This document shows positions 45,458 to 55,914 of a stretch of DNA of 64,000 nucleotides, one piece after another. The stretch lies in contig JAOWBW010000763.1 of assembly GCA_026119855.1 (NCBI GenBank), positions 496,001 to 560,000 of the forward strand, read 5' to 3'. Below the pieces are notes generated by a model. The model was given only the letters and a program-made list of their open reading frames with translations, was not told the DNA's origin and did not search any database. The position numbers and the translations under genes were made by a program. Within the stretch, counting starts at the first letter, position 1, and each line of letters begins with the position of its first letter. Origin of the DNA: Campanula takesimana (Eukaryota > Streptophyta > Magnoliopsida > Asterales > Campanulaceae).

Positions 45458-46455
45458 TAGTAGAACAAAAGTTTCTCATAAAGAAAAATTGACGAGGCAA
45501 TTTTGTTTGAGGTGTACTGTATGTATGTCACTAAATGTGTGTGTATATGTTGGGTCATTTATTTGATAATAATGAACAGAAAAATGAAATTGGTGTGGAT
45601 GCTTGTTAATTTAATATAGGTATTGGATTGAGGGTTTAGATACAAGTGTTTAAATTCCAAAATTTGACAAATTTCTTGCTGCTGGGTTTGGGCCTTGGGG
45701 AAGAAGAAGTCTTATTTTCGGATTTACAGTTCAGTCCCTGCATGTTTAGAAAACTCAGTTCAGTCCCTGAAGTGTTAAGAAAACACGTTAAACTTGGTAG
45801 CTCATAACTTCCTCATTTTAAATCGGAATCAAATGATTTTTTATTCCAACTTGAGTAATTTTTCGATAGCTTTTCAATGGAATAGGTTTCAAAATCTGAT
45901 TGATTATAGTTTGTTCCCAGAATCTCTGTTTTGACTGCAGTGTATTATAAATGAATTTGAATGCCCGTTAAACCCGTAAAATCATAACTAATTCATACGA
46001 AGTTGGAATGGCGTGATTTTTGAGCCTAAATTGATTAATTTTTCATGCCCTTCCATTGAAATAGTTGTATGGTTTCGAAATGTTAGGGAACTATCCCAGA
46101 TTTGTTATTTTTGGGGCTGATGTAAATTGGGACATCTTAAAAATAATCAAAATTAAGTATTTGATAATAAATTCATATGAATTCATAATTTGATGGTTCT
46201 TGAGTCTAAATTGAGTATTTTTCTGAGTACTTTTTCATCTATGATGGTTAAGCAAGCATAGTTGTAGCCTTTGTGCAGCAATTGTATAGTTGTTGTAATG
46301 CTCTTGTAACTTGTTATGAATTATTAATATTTGGATGCATTTTAATGGATACTAACTCTTGTACTTTTATGTATTTGTTATGTTAGATTGGAAGGGTTAA
46401 GTTGCGTTGAGTACTTTGTTTTGGATTAGATCGGATTCGAGGTAAGGGTCTTGTC

Positions 46456-47271
46456 AACCTAGTACCCTTTCATTCTTTGGCTTCGGAAATATTGAATCAA
46501 TTTGCTTTGTTATTCGTGCTCATTATTGGATCAACTCATTTGGATTCGGTTATTCGCTTTTGCTACTCTGCCATTTACACTTTGAGTATTTGATATTTGA
46601 ATTCCTCAACAAGAGATGAGTTAACACCGATTATTATATTTTGTGGCTCCTAGTCATAGTATCATTTGCGCAAGTGATACTATGACGAAGAGTCAACTTT
46701 GACTTTGGGCATTTGGCCAGCTCAAGTGTAGTGGACTTTGACTTCGGAACTTTGATTCGGAATTTGATTCGTTTGTAATCTTTCGCTCCTCACTTATATA
46801 TCGGGTGGTTGGGTTCGTTATTGCTGTTTGTTCATGGTTGGGTTTCTATACAGTGCCACACACCTTCGTGTTGGCAAGTCTCTTACTGGGCAATTTGTGC
46901 TCACCCTTTTTGTTAACCCTTTCCCTTCCAGGTGGAGTGTTTTTGAGACATGAAGGTTTTGCAGTAGAGTTGTGTATCTTGAGTGGGACTTTACGTATTT
47001 ATATACATGTATTAGTTTTGCTATGTATAGATAACTTTTGTAAAGTTGTTGCAGTTTTAGAGTTTGTAAATATTAGAGACTGTCCAGGTTGAATTTTGGT
47101 CAGAGGATAGTTGCTCTGATGTACTCGCTTTGAATTTTTTTTATTGTATCATTTCAGTTTGTTTATAAGATGAGGAAAAATATTCAATTCTCATTTTGAG
47201 GTTTTGATTGGTATTCGGTTTCGTTCGTCACTCCTCAAGGTCTGTGCAATGTCGGACTTCAGGGAGTGACA
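46456..47271 (+). repeat. 3' part of a gypsy-type LTR
   Basis: Continues directly from copy 2. It has the layout of the end of a Del/Tekay-type LTR: a CTTACTGGGCAATTTGTGCTC segment near 46883, TCCCTTCCAGGTGGAG near 46922 and the terminal GGACTTCAGGGAGTGACA at 47254-47271. No PBS or coding region follows, so it is a solo or truncated LTR. The matching LTR start may be the TGACGCCCC at 36539, but I cannot prove they belong together. Confidence 0.5.
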
Positions 47272-47385
47272 CTAACCTATGGTCAATATTAACTTGAGTT
47301 GATCATAAAAAATAGACAATCTTTTCGGGATATGATCTGAAACTAATGTAGCAAGATCTGAAACCACGAGGAGTCCATTTACCCA

Positions 47386-47562
47386 AGTCATGTAATCGAT
47401 ATCACATGAGTGGTCTGTTCACTTATTATCTAATTAATTTTGGAGTCATGCAATCGATATCACATGAGTGCTCAGTTCACTTATATTATCCAACTAAGTT
47501 TGGAGTCATGTAATCGATATCACATGAGTGTTCAGTTCACTTATTATCCAATTAGTTTTGAT
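47386..47562. repeat. Tandem repeat of about 59 bp, three units
   Basis: Units start AGTCATGTAATCGATATCAC at 47386, 47444 and 47504, each followed by ACATGAGTG..TCNGTTCACTTAT. No known function. Confidence 0.85.
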
Positions 47563-47941
47563 CACATCGCGATAGTTACATCGTCACCACTCGGTGTACT
47601 TCATCAGTTTATCATTAGGAAAAAGGGAAGTTTGAACGTAAAATATTTAGTCCACCTAAAAAGCAAATCATATTTTTAAAACACAAAATCATTATAGTTC
47701 AATTTCATTAAAATGCAAAAAAGAAGTAAAGGCATATGATTAAAAGGAAATAATAAAGTTACAAAATGTGGCTTACAAAATGAGGTGTCTACTGGAGAAT
47801 TAGGGGGGGGGGGTCTCCACATCCACTAGCCCATACTAGCAGTTATCAATATGGAGAAAATAATTCAAAACACATGAAATAAATAATATGAAAGAACATA
47901 ACACCATAGATTTGTTCACCCGGTTCACCACCCATGGCTAC

Positions 47942-49373
47942 TGTTGGGTATGCTTATCTCTTAACCTTCCTTATTATGTTAGAATTGATTGATACCATCA
48001 CCTAAGAGTATTTTATGGACTTTAGGACCCTATGTAAGAAGTTTTATAACTTCAATTTTTAGCTTAGTCCATTTTATAGTATAGGCTTAGAATATAGGAC
48101 TTGGAGCAAAAAGGAATGATGAACTAAGCAAGACTGGGGTCTCTGCGCAGGACTTCTCTGCGCAGGACACCACTGCACAGGTCTCTCCTGCGCAGCATTC
48201 TACCTTGCTCAGTTTTTGATGAATTCAGATCACCTAACTTGGAAAATGCTTAGAAGATGCACGCTTAATAAAGTAATGAGGTTTGCAGAAACGACAAAGC
48301 AAGCATTCTCAGCATATCCAACGGTGGAGATGCACTAAAACGAAATGTTTCAAATGAAGACAGCTGTCAACCTTCTAGAAGAAGCTTTTGAATTTGGTCT
48401 TCATGCTCAGCCTCCAACGGCTCAAAGATCCCTGCGCACCAATCATATTGTGCCAGGTCATCAACCTTGTTCAGAGCCCCGACGGCTATAAAGGACATCT
48501 GCGCACCAATCATATAGTGCCAGCTCATCGTCCTTGCTCAGAGCTCCAACGGCTAGTTTTAAGCTATCTGCTATAAATAGCCTGCTCATCTTCATTTTCA
48601 AGTTGCTAGAGTTTGTGCTTACTAAGTATCCTTGAAGTTCTGAAGATTGCTGCTTAATATTCCCAGATTCAAGAACAACCTTCAAGCCTTCATACCTTCA
48701 AACTCCTGCCCAGATCCTAAGCCTTATATCACCAGAATTCTTCGTGCTCTTTATCTCATAGATTCATAGAGCCCAGAAATTCTGTCACACACACACCTCT
48801 TGAAGCTTTGATCATTTAGATCTTATTTCTTGAGATACACCGGTTTAGTCTAGGATTTGCTCTTCATAGATTAGATTTTGATTTGATTTTTGATTCTTTG
48901 TAATCTTGTAAAATCTCCTCACATCAATATAAATCTCATTAGAAAATCCAAGACTAACCATCTTGGTAGAGGACGTAGATCTTTCTTCGATCGAACCTCT
49001 CCAAATAGCTTGTTCATTATTCTCGCTATTTATTTCCTGCTTAGTTATTTCTGAATTATTGCTTTGGTTGATCTTACCAGATTACTGCTATTGCTGCTGT
49101 GTTTGTTATTGCTTATTGCCTTAGAACATTTTTAACCAACTCTTTAGCTAAAACTTAGCAGGTGCGTTTTTAGTCCCTGCGCAGTATTCCCTGTGCAGTG
49201 CTGCTTTAAATTTTCGGTGTGCATTTCACACTCTCTCTGCGCGCTATACTTAGCTTATTTGAGAACTGTGCGCATAAGCCATTGCTTTGCAAAAAGGTTT
49301 GAAAAGAATTTTAAAACGCTATTCACCCCTCTCTAGCATTTTTCATACCCTTGTTGCCCCTTTGGGACCAACA
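47942..49373 (+). repeat. 5' LTR of the Sirevirus-type element
   Basis: Runs from TGTTGGGTATGC to GGGACCAACA. It contains four CTGYGCAG repeats (48141-48195), two tandem copies of about 68 bp (48410-48545) with CAACGGCT and TGCGCACCAATCATAT, and a TATA box TATAAATA at 48573-48580. The transcription start would lie about 30 bp further on. Confidence 0.92.
48573..48580 (+). promoter_or_regulatory. TATA box in the Sirevirus 5' LTR
   Basis: TATAAATA, conserved at 60403-60410 in the 3' LTR, directly downstream of the 68-bp direct repeats. Confidence 0.75.
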
Positions 49374-49375
49374 AG

Positions 49376-49387
49376 TGGTATCAGAGC
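49376..49387 (+). promoter_or_regulatory. Primer-binding site (initiator Met tRNA) of the Sirevirus-type element
   Basis: TGGTATCAGAGC, two bases after the LTR end. Confidence 0.93.
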
Positions 49388-49447
49388 AAACACCTTCATA
49401 AAACTTGTTTTGTTTTTCAAGCTTAACAGCTTGGGTGCCGATTCAAG

Positions 49448-51731
49448 ATGGCTTCAAAATCTTGGGCAATGGCTAACTATTCACATGTTCCAGAGCTGAA
49501 TGAAGATCACTTCGAAATCTGGAAGCACTGCATGCTCACTCATTTTTCCTCTATCGACGAGATCTTCCACGACATCGTTCTTGAAGGACCCTACATCCCA
49601 ATGAAGGATAATCCAGATGCTGCTACCAACAAGGACAATCCTACAATCAAGAAGACCAAAGAAGAATGGACCGATGAAGAAAAGAAATGGGTTGGCTATG
49701 ATGGAAGAGCAAGAAACATCATTATTAGCACTCTAGACCTCTCCACGCACAATCAAATTGTGATCGATGGAACTGCAAAGGAACTATGGGATGCTATTGA
49801 AGGATATGTGAATGGAGACAAAGTAAGCAAGGAAAACAAAAGATTTGTGGTGCAAAGAAAATTCAACTGCTTCATGAGAAAGGACGGTGAAACCTTGAGA
49901 CAAACTTATGATCGCTTCTGTGCTGTTGTAAACTCTTGTAAATCTCTTGGAACCACATTCACAATAAAGAAGTCAATTCTCAATTCTTAGATGTGCTAGG
50001 TTCCAGATATGTGCACAAAGCAAGTCATCTGGAAGATTATGGATTTCTAGATACTTGGCCTCTGCGCAGTTTATACGCCAACTTAAAAGTGTATGAGCTA
50101 AAATTTGATCGAATTGATGAAACTGAAGGCAAAGGAAAACTTGTTTCCTATGTTGCGCAAAGGAACTGCGCCTGCTCAAACCTCAGACAAAGTCTCCACT
50201 TCCTCTCTACTTGAAATGGATGATGATGATTTCACTATGTTCGTAAAGCGATTTCAGAAGTTCAGGAAATTCTCAAAGCCAGGATCCTCAAGTAAAGCTC
50301 CAGCTAAATTCTCTCGTGGCAGAGACTCAAACAAAGATGATGACTTGGTCTGCTACAACTGCAGAAAGCCTGGTCATTTTGCATCAAAATGCCCTACTCC
50401 AAAATTTGAGTACATGAAGAGGAATACTGTGCAAAGATCATCAAAGCAGCGCGGAATGATTGCTGAAGAAGACTGCGCAGAAAAGGAACTGAAGACTTGG
50501 ATAGAGACTGACACTGAAGACAGTGATGATAATGAATTTGAGGATGGACTGCTCTGCTTGGTGGCCAATGCTGATGCTTATAGCGATTCAGACAATGATC
50601 CCGATACGGACACAAAGGCTGCACCAAGGACAATTCAAAAGAAAGGTCCCACTATCACAGAACTGGTGGAAATGAGACATTTGACTCCAAGTAGACATAA
50701 TGGCAAGTACTTATTTGCCAGAGCAGACCTATCAAAGAAATTTGTAGCTGCGCCTCCGCTCAAAGAATCTCTTGAAATTCCTGCTGAAATTGTAATAGAA
50801 AAGGATGACTCTGCTGCTGAGTGCGAGTTTATTTTTCAGCAAGCTGAAAAGGTAATCAAGAAATTCAATTCTATGAAAGAAGCAGTGGACTTATCAATTG
50901 GAGAAATTTCACAGCTTAAGACGGAGAAATCTCTTTTAAAATCTGAAAACACCCTCCTTAAGGAGCAGATTAAGAGCATGAATCCTCTTACTGAAAAGAA
51001 CCGTTTTCTAACAGATCAAAATGCGCTATTTAAAGTAAGAAACGAAGAATTATCTGCTCAAGTTGCTGATCTCACAAAGATCACCGATGAGTGGACCAAA
51101 TCTCGTGTCACTATGGATCAAATTCTAGAATCCTAAAAGCCAGTGGAGATAAGGAAGGCTTGGGGTTCTCAACTAGTGATAACTTTAAATGCGCAGTTTG
51201 CTCTGAAAAGGAAAAGGAATTACACCCCAGCAAACTATTGAAATTCCTAAAGCAAAGCATTCTGCTTCAATGGGTAAAGGACATGAGAAAGTCCAGAGAC
51301 AAAATTTCCATTATGTCTACCCAAAGAAACAAACTGGAAAAGCCAAGGGTAAGGCTAAAGTTGAATCTGCGCTTGACAACACACCTTTTGATATTTGTTG
51401 CGCTTCTCCTTCGAATGTCAAATCTGCGCATAAGGGTCATGCGCATGAAATCCATGCACCTCAACACCAGATGCGCATACTTAAGAAAAGCGCACCAAAA
51501 CTTCAAAAGATGGTATTTGTCAAAGCAAGTTCATCTGCTCCAGTTAAGAATGCTGCGCCAAAGAAAAGTAAAGAGTTTGTGAAAACCCAATCTATAAGTG
51601 GCTTACATCATTGTGTTGTGTGTGATAGTTTAGGTCAGAAGGCTGCAGACTGCTTTTTGCGATTTGCTCATAATGCCAAGGGACGTAAAAATCCTAAGGT
51701 CAGACAGGAGTGGGTTGTCAAAAGTTGCTAA
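49448..51731 (+). pseudogene. Sirevirus gag (frameshifted)
   Basis: Nucleocapsid/capsid protein region. The first open part (49448-49990) has the copia gag domain (WKHCMLTHFSS, ELWDAIEGYVNG). It breaks at about 49970, apparently by loss of one A, continues in another frame to about 50150, then returns to the first frame (50105-51136). That part holds the zinc knuckle CYNCRKPGHFASKCP (50350-50394), an acidic stretch and a heptad-rich coiled coil (SLLKSENTLLKEQI region, about 50930-51100). A further frame change near 51135 leads to 51270-51731, a basic segment ending in a degenerate Cys/His motif (HHCVVCDSLG). At least three indels are needed to explain it. Confidence 0.82.
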
Positions 51732-51739
51732 CTCTAGGA

Positions 51740-54700
51740 CCCAAGAATAAAGGGGACCTCCATTTTTAATGTCTATTTTTCAGATCTCCTGCTTCACTGC
51801 GCACTCTTCACAAGCTAAAGCGCATATATGGTACCTCGACAGTGGATGTTCTAGACACATGACTGGAGATGTCACCGCTCTTGAAGATGTGCATGAATGA
51901 AGAGGTCCCTTTGTAACTTTTGGAGACAACAACAAAGGGCACATAGTTGGATATGGAAGAATCAGAAAAGATAAAGTGTGCATTGAGAAAGTTGCGCTCG
52001 TAGAAGGACTCAAGCACAACATGCTCTCCATATCACAATTATGCGATAAAGGTTTGGAATGCCACTTCACTGCAACACATTGCTACATCAAAGATGGCAT
52101 ATCTGGACTAACTTTGCTCATAGGGACTCGTAAGACTAATGTTTACATTATTGATCTTACTGCTATAGATTCTATCACTAATCTCTGTTTTGTAGCAAAG
52201 AATATAAGTGAAAGCAGCTGGCTATAACATAAGCGCTTAATTCATGTGAACTTCAAATATTTGGCTAAGCTAGGAAGGGAAAATCTTGTCAAAGGGCTTC
52301 CCAAAGTAGCTGACCATCATGATAGAAAATGCGCAGCATGCCAGCTCGGTAAACAACCTAAGCAGTCTTTCTCCAGCAAGATTGCCTCCTCAACTTCCAA
52401 ATGTTTACAACTGGTTCACATGGACTTGTTTGGACCGGTCACCACCGCGAGCATTGGAGGAAACAAGTATACTTTAGTTGTGGTGGATGACTACTCAAGA
52501 TACACATGGGTTGAAATGATGATATCCAAAGATGACTGCTATGATATCTTGACTGCTCTCTTTCGAAGACTCCAAACTCAAAAAGAAGACGACATCGTAA
52601 GCGTTAGATCAGACAACGGAACTAAATTCAAGAATAACGGTGTTGCTCAATACTGCGATGACCATGGAATTGATCACAATTTCTCTGCTGCTGGAGTTCC
52701 TCAACAAAATGGCGTTGTGGAAAGAAAGAATCGCACGTTGATTGAGGCTAGAAAAACAATGATAGCAGAAGCAAAGCTGCCTAAGTATTTCTAGAGCGAA
52801 GCTGTCAACACTGCTTGCTTTACTCAGAATAGATCCCTCATCAACAAAACCTATAACAAGACTCCATATGAGCTATGGAGAGGAAGAGCGCCCAACATTG
52901 CTTTCTTCAGGATTTTTGGCTGCAAATGCTATATCCTCTACAATGGCAAAGATCATAAAGGTAAATTCGACGCCAAAGCAGATGAAGGTATTTTCGTTGG
53001 GTATGCCCAACACTCTAAATATTTTCGTGTTTTTAATAGAACTACTTTAGTAATTGTAGAATCTGTACATGTTACTTTTGATGAGCATTCGCTCCTTGAG
53101 CCATATTTGGCTCCAAATGATTCTGATGATTCTGCTGAGAATGATGAGACAGGTACGCAGCCTCAAACTGTACCTGCGCAGAATGATAATCATGATAATC
53201 AAGATCAGAATCAAGCAAGTCCATCTCATGCGCATACACCAGATGCTGTGCCAGAAGTTACAACTCCTGATGCACAGACACCCCCTCCTGCGCATGATGT
53301 TTCTCCACTTCAGCAAATCACTTTTGATGATCTTGATGGTGGAGCAAATGAAGTACCCATTGAAGATATTCGTATTCCTACTACTCAACCCAACTTACCT
53401 CCTGAGGTTCGTGAAGTTAGAGATCATCCAACTACAAATATCATTGGTGATCTCAATGTAGGGGTTCGTACTAGGAGAGCATCAAACTTTGATGATGAGT
53501 ATCATTCTTTTATCTCTCAAATCGAACCAAAGAAGATTGATGAAGCTCTCCAAGATTCAAGCTGGGTTACTGCTATGCAAGAAGAGCTTAACCAATTTGA
53601 GCGCTGCAAGGTTTGGACTTTGGTACCCAGACCTCATGACCAAGGAGTTATTGGTACAAAATGGGTATTCAGAAACAAGATAGATGAGAATGGAAGCATC
53701 ACCAGAAACAAAGCAAGGTTGGTTGCGCAAGGCTATAGGCAAGAAGAATGAATTGACTATGATGAAACTTTTGCGCCTGTAGTAAGACTAGAAGCTATCA
53801 GAATTTTCCTAGCTTATGCGTCTCACAAGAAATTCAAGCTTTATCAAATGGATGTGAAGAGCGCATTTCTCAACGGAGAACTCCAAGAGACGGTCTACGT
53901 AGCTCAACCTCCTGGATTTGAAGATAGCAGATTTCCAAATCACGTTTTCAAGCTTCAGAAAGCTTTGTATGGACTTAAGCAAGCTCCAAGAGCATGGTAC
54001 GACACTCTATCAAAATTTCTGCTAGAGAAAGGCTTCAAGCGCGGTAAAATCGACACAACTCTTTTTATTGCTAAGTATAATGATCATTCTTTACTTGTTC
54101 AAATTTATGTCGATGATATTATATTTGGTTCTACTAATGAGTTACTTTGTAAGTGCTTTGAGAAGCTCATGAAAAGCAAGTTTGAGATGAGCATGATGGG
54201 AGAACTCACATTTTTCCTCGGGCTTCAAATCAAACAATTAAATGATGGCATCTTCATAAATCAAGCCAAGTACACAAGAGACTTTTTAAAAAAATTTGAA
54301 CTTGAGAATGCTAAAGCATGCGACACTCCAATGGCTATGGGAAATAAGCTTGACAAAGACTTAAAAGGTAAGAAAGTTGATCAAACTTTATATAGAGGTA
54401 TGATTGGCTCTCTCCTCTATCTTACTGCAAGTAGGCCAGATATTATGTTTAGTGTTTGTGTCTGTGCGCGCTATCAAGCGGACCCTAGAGAAGCGCACTT
54501 AACTGCTATTAAACGCATTATTCGTTATCTTTCTGGAACTGTTAACCTTGGACTTTGGTATACCAAAGATTCGAATTTCGATTTGCTAGGTTATTCAGAT
54601 GCAGATTATGCAGCATGCACAATTGACAGGAAGAGCACTAGTGGCACTTGTCATTTCCTTGGAAATAGACTTGTTGCATGGGCAAGCAAGAAGCAAGCTG

Positions 54701-55041
54701 CTGTGTCCATCTCCACTACAGAAGCTGAATAAATTGCTGCTGGGAGCTGCTTCTGCCAAATCCTTTGGATGAAGCAACAATTAGTGGACTATGGAACCCA
54801 TGAAGGAAATTGCCCAATTTTCTGCGATAATATGTCCACCATAGCAGTATCCAACAATCCTGTCATGCATTCAAAGACAAAGCACATCGACATCAAATAT
54901 CATTTTCTCAAGGACCACGTGGAAAAAGGAAATATTCACTTAGAGCACGTGGGCACAGATAATCAAATTGCTGATATCCTTACAAAGGCTCTTGACGCAA
55001 AAAAATTTGTCTCTCTTGAGAGGAAAAATGGGTATGCTTGA
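51740..55041 (+). pseudogene. Sirevirus pol: protease, integrase, RT, RNase H (five nonsense codons)
   Basis: One reading frame carries all domains: protease active site WYLDSGCSRHMTG (51829-51867); integrase zinc region near 52230-52350 (CAACQLGK); integrase core with VHMDLFGP, VRSDNGT and GVVERKNRT; RT with MDVKSAFLNGE (53848) and YVDDIIFGS (about 54107-54133); RNase H with YSDADYAAC and a closing ADILTKAL. Nonsense codons interrupt it at about 51897 (TGA), 52226 (TAA), 52792 (TAG in a usual Trp position), 53749 (TGA) and 54730 (TAA, where family members have Tyr after TEAE). No frameshift is visible over 3.2 kb. It encodes no functional polyprotein as it stands. Confidence 0.9.
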
Positions 55042-55914
55042 ACTCAGCTAACTTGTCCATACAATTTGTTAATACTAAAGTTTTTGTGTTTGCTTGATAA
55101 GTTCTTAAAGGTTAAGATTTCATGCATCTGCACAGCTACTGCGCAGTAAATTAATGTGCATGGAACAATTCATATGAGATTTGAAGAATCTCTGTGCTAT
55201 TTTAAGCGTTGCGCATAATGTCACATGCGCACTTCGCGTGGACCACATGTAAGTGTTCTATTCATTAGATTTTGCACATAGGTCCTTGACTGGAAAGTCA
55301 ACGCTTAGTCACAAGGGTACTTGTGTAATTAAAATTTTCTCGCGCCTTTAATCTTTGAATTTTCTTGGGAAATTACCATTTTACCCCTGCGTATGTCCCA
55401 TTGTCATTTAATACAAACTGCGATTGATGACAGTGCTTTTTCACATGTCTGCTTCTCATTTAATGTGGGAAGTGATGCGACAGCCATCAGCCTCTGCTCG
55501 GACACACGCGCGCGCAAAGACTGCGCACGCGCGTTCCCTATTCGGCCACGTCACCTGCTAACGTGCGCCCGTCCTTTCACTGACCCATCATTTATGAGGA
55601 AGGTGACTCGACAGTGACTTGCTTAGAAACTCACACTCACGCGTGCGCTAGGCCTACACACGCGCGCATCCAGTTGGGCCACGTCATCGCAGCACGTGCC
55701 TCACTCCGCTTTTCACCAAACCGCTTGCTGACGTCATGCGCTCAATTTTCCTTTTTCGGCTTAAAACCTTTTGACCCTCTTCTTTTCTCTCTTTTCTGCT
55801 CTTTATCTTTTCACCAACTCCAATCATTTCCTCTTTCTATCTCTTTGACTTCCTTTAATTTTCTGCAAATCGTCTCTCTTTCTTACTCTTTCGTGCAATC
55901 TCTTTTCTATAACA
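55042..55914 (+). promoter_or_regulatory. GC-rich spacer between pol and the extra ORF, possible internal promoter
   Basis: Contains ACGT-core motifs: CCACGTCA at 55546-55553 and 55679-55686, GCACGTGC at 55692-55699, and the palindrome TGACGTCA at 55729-55736. Two diverged copies of a CGCGCG...GGCCACGTCA block are included. A T/C-rich leader follows to the ATG at 55915. Promoter function is inference; no clear TATA box was found. Confidence 0.4.

Larger units (their letters stand above)
43129..46455. repeat. Large dispersed repeat, copy 2
   Basis: The paralogue of 37684-40980. It carries a Stowaway pair (43589-44180), a hAT MITE (44248-44709), a second Stowaway (45289-45457) and a local tandem repeat (45062-45268), all absent at the matching sites of copy 1. 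It continues without a break into LTR-like sequence at 46456. Confidence 0.75.

Noticed and set aside
51892..54732. The in-frame stops in Sirevirus pol as recoding or readthrough sites
   Set aside because: They use all three stop codons at scattered positions inside conserved domains, which fits decay rather than programmed readthrough.
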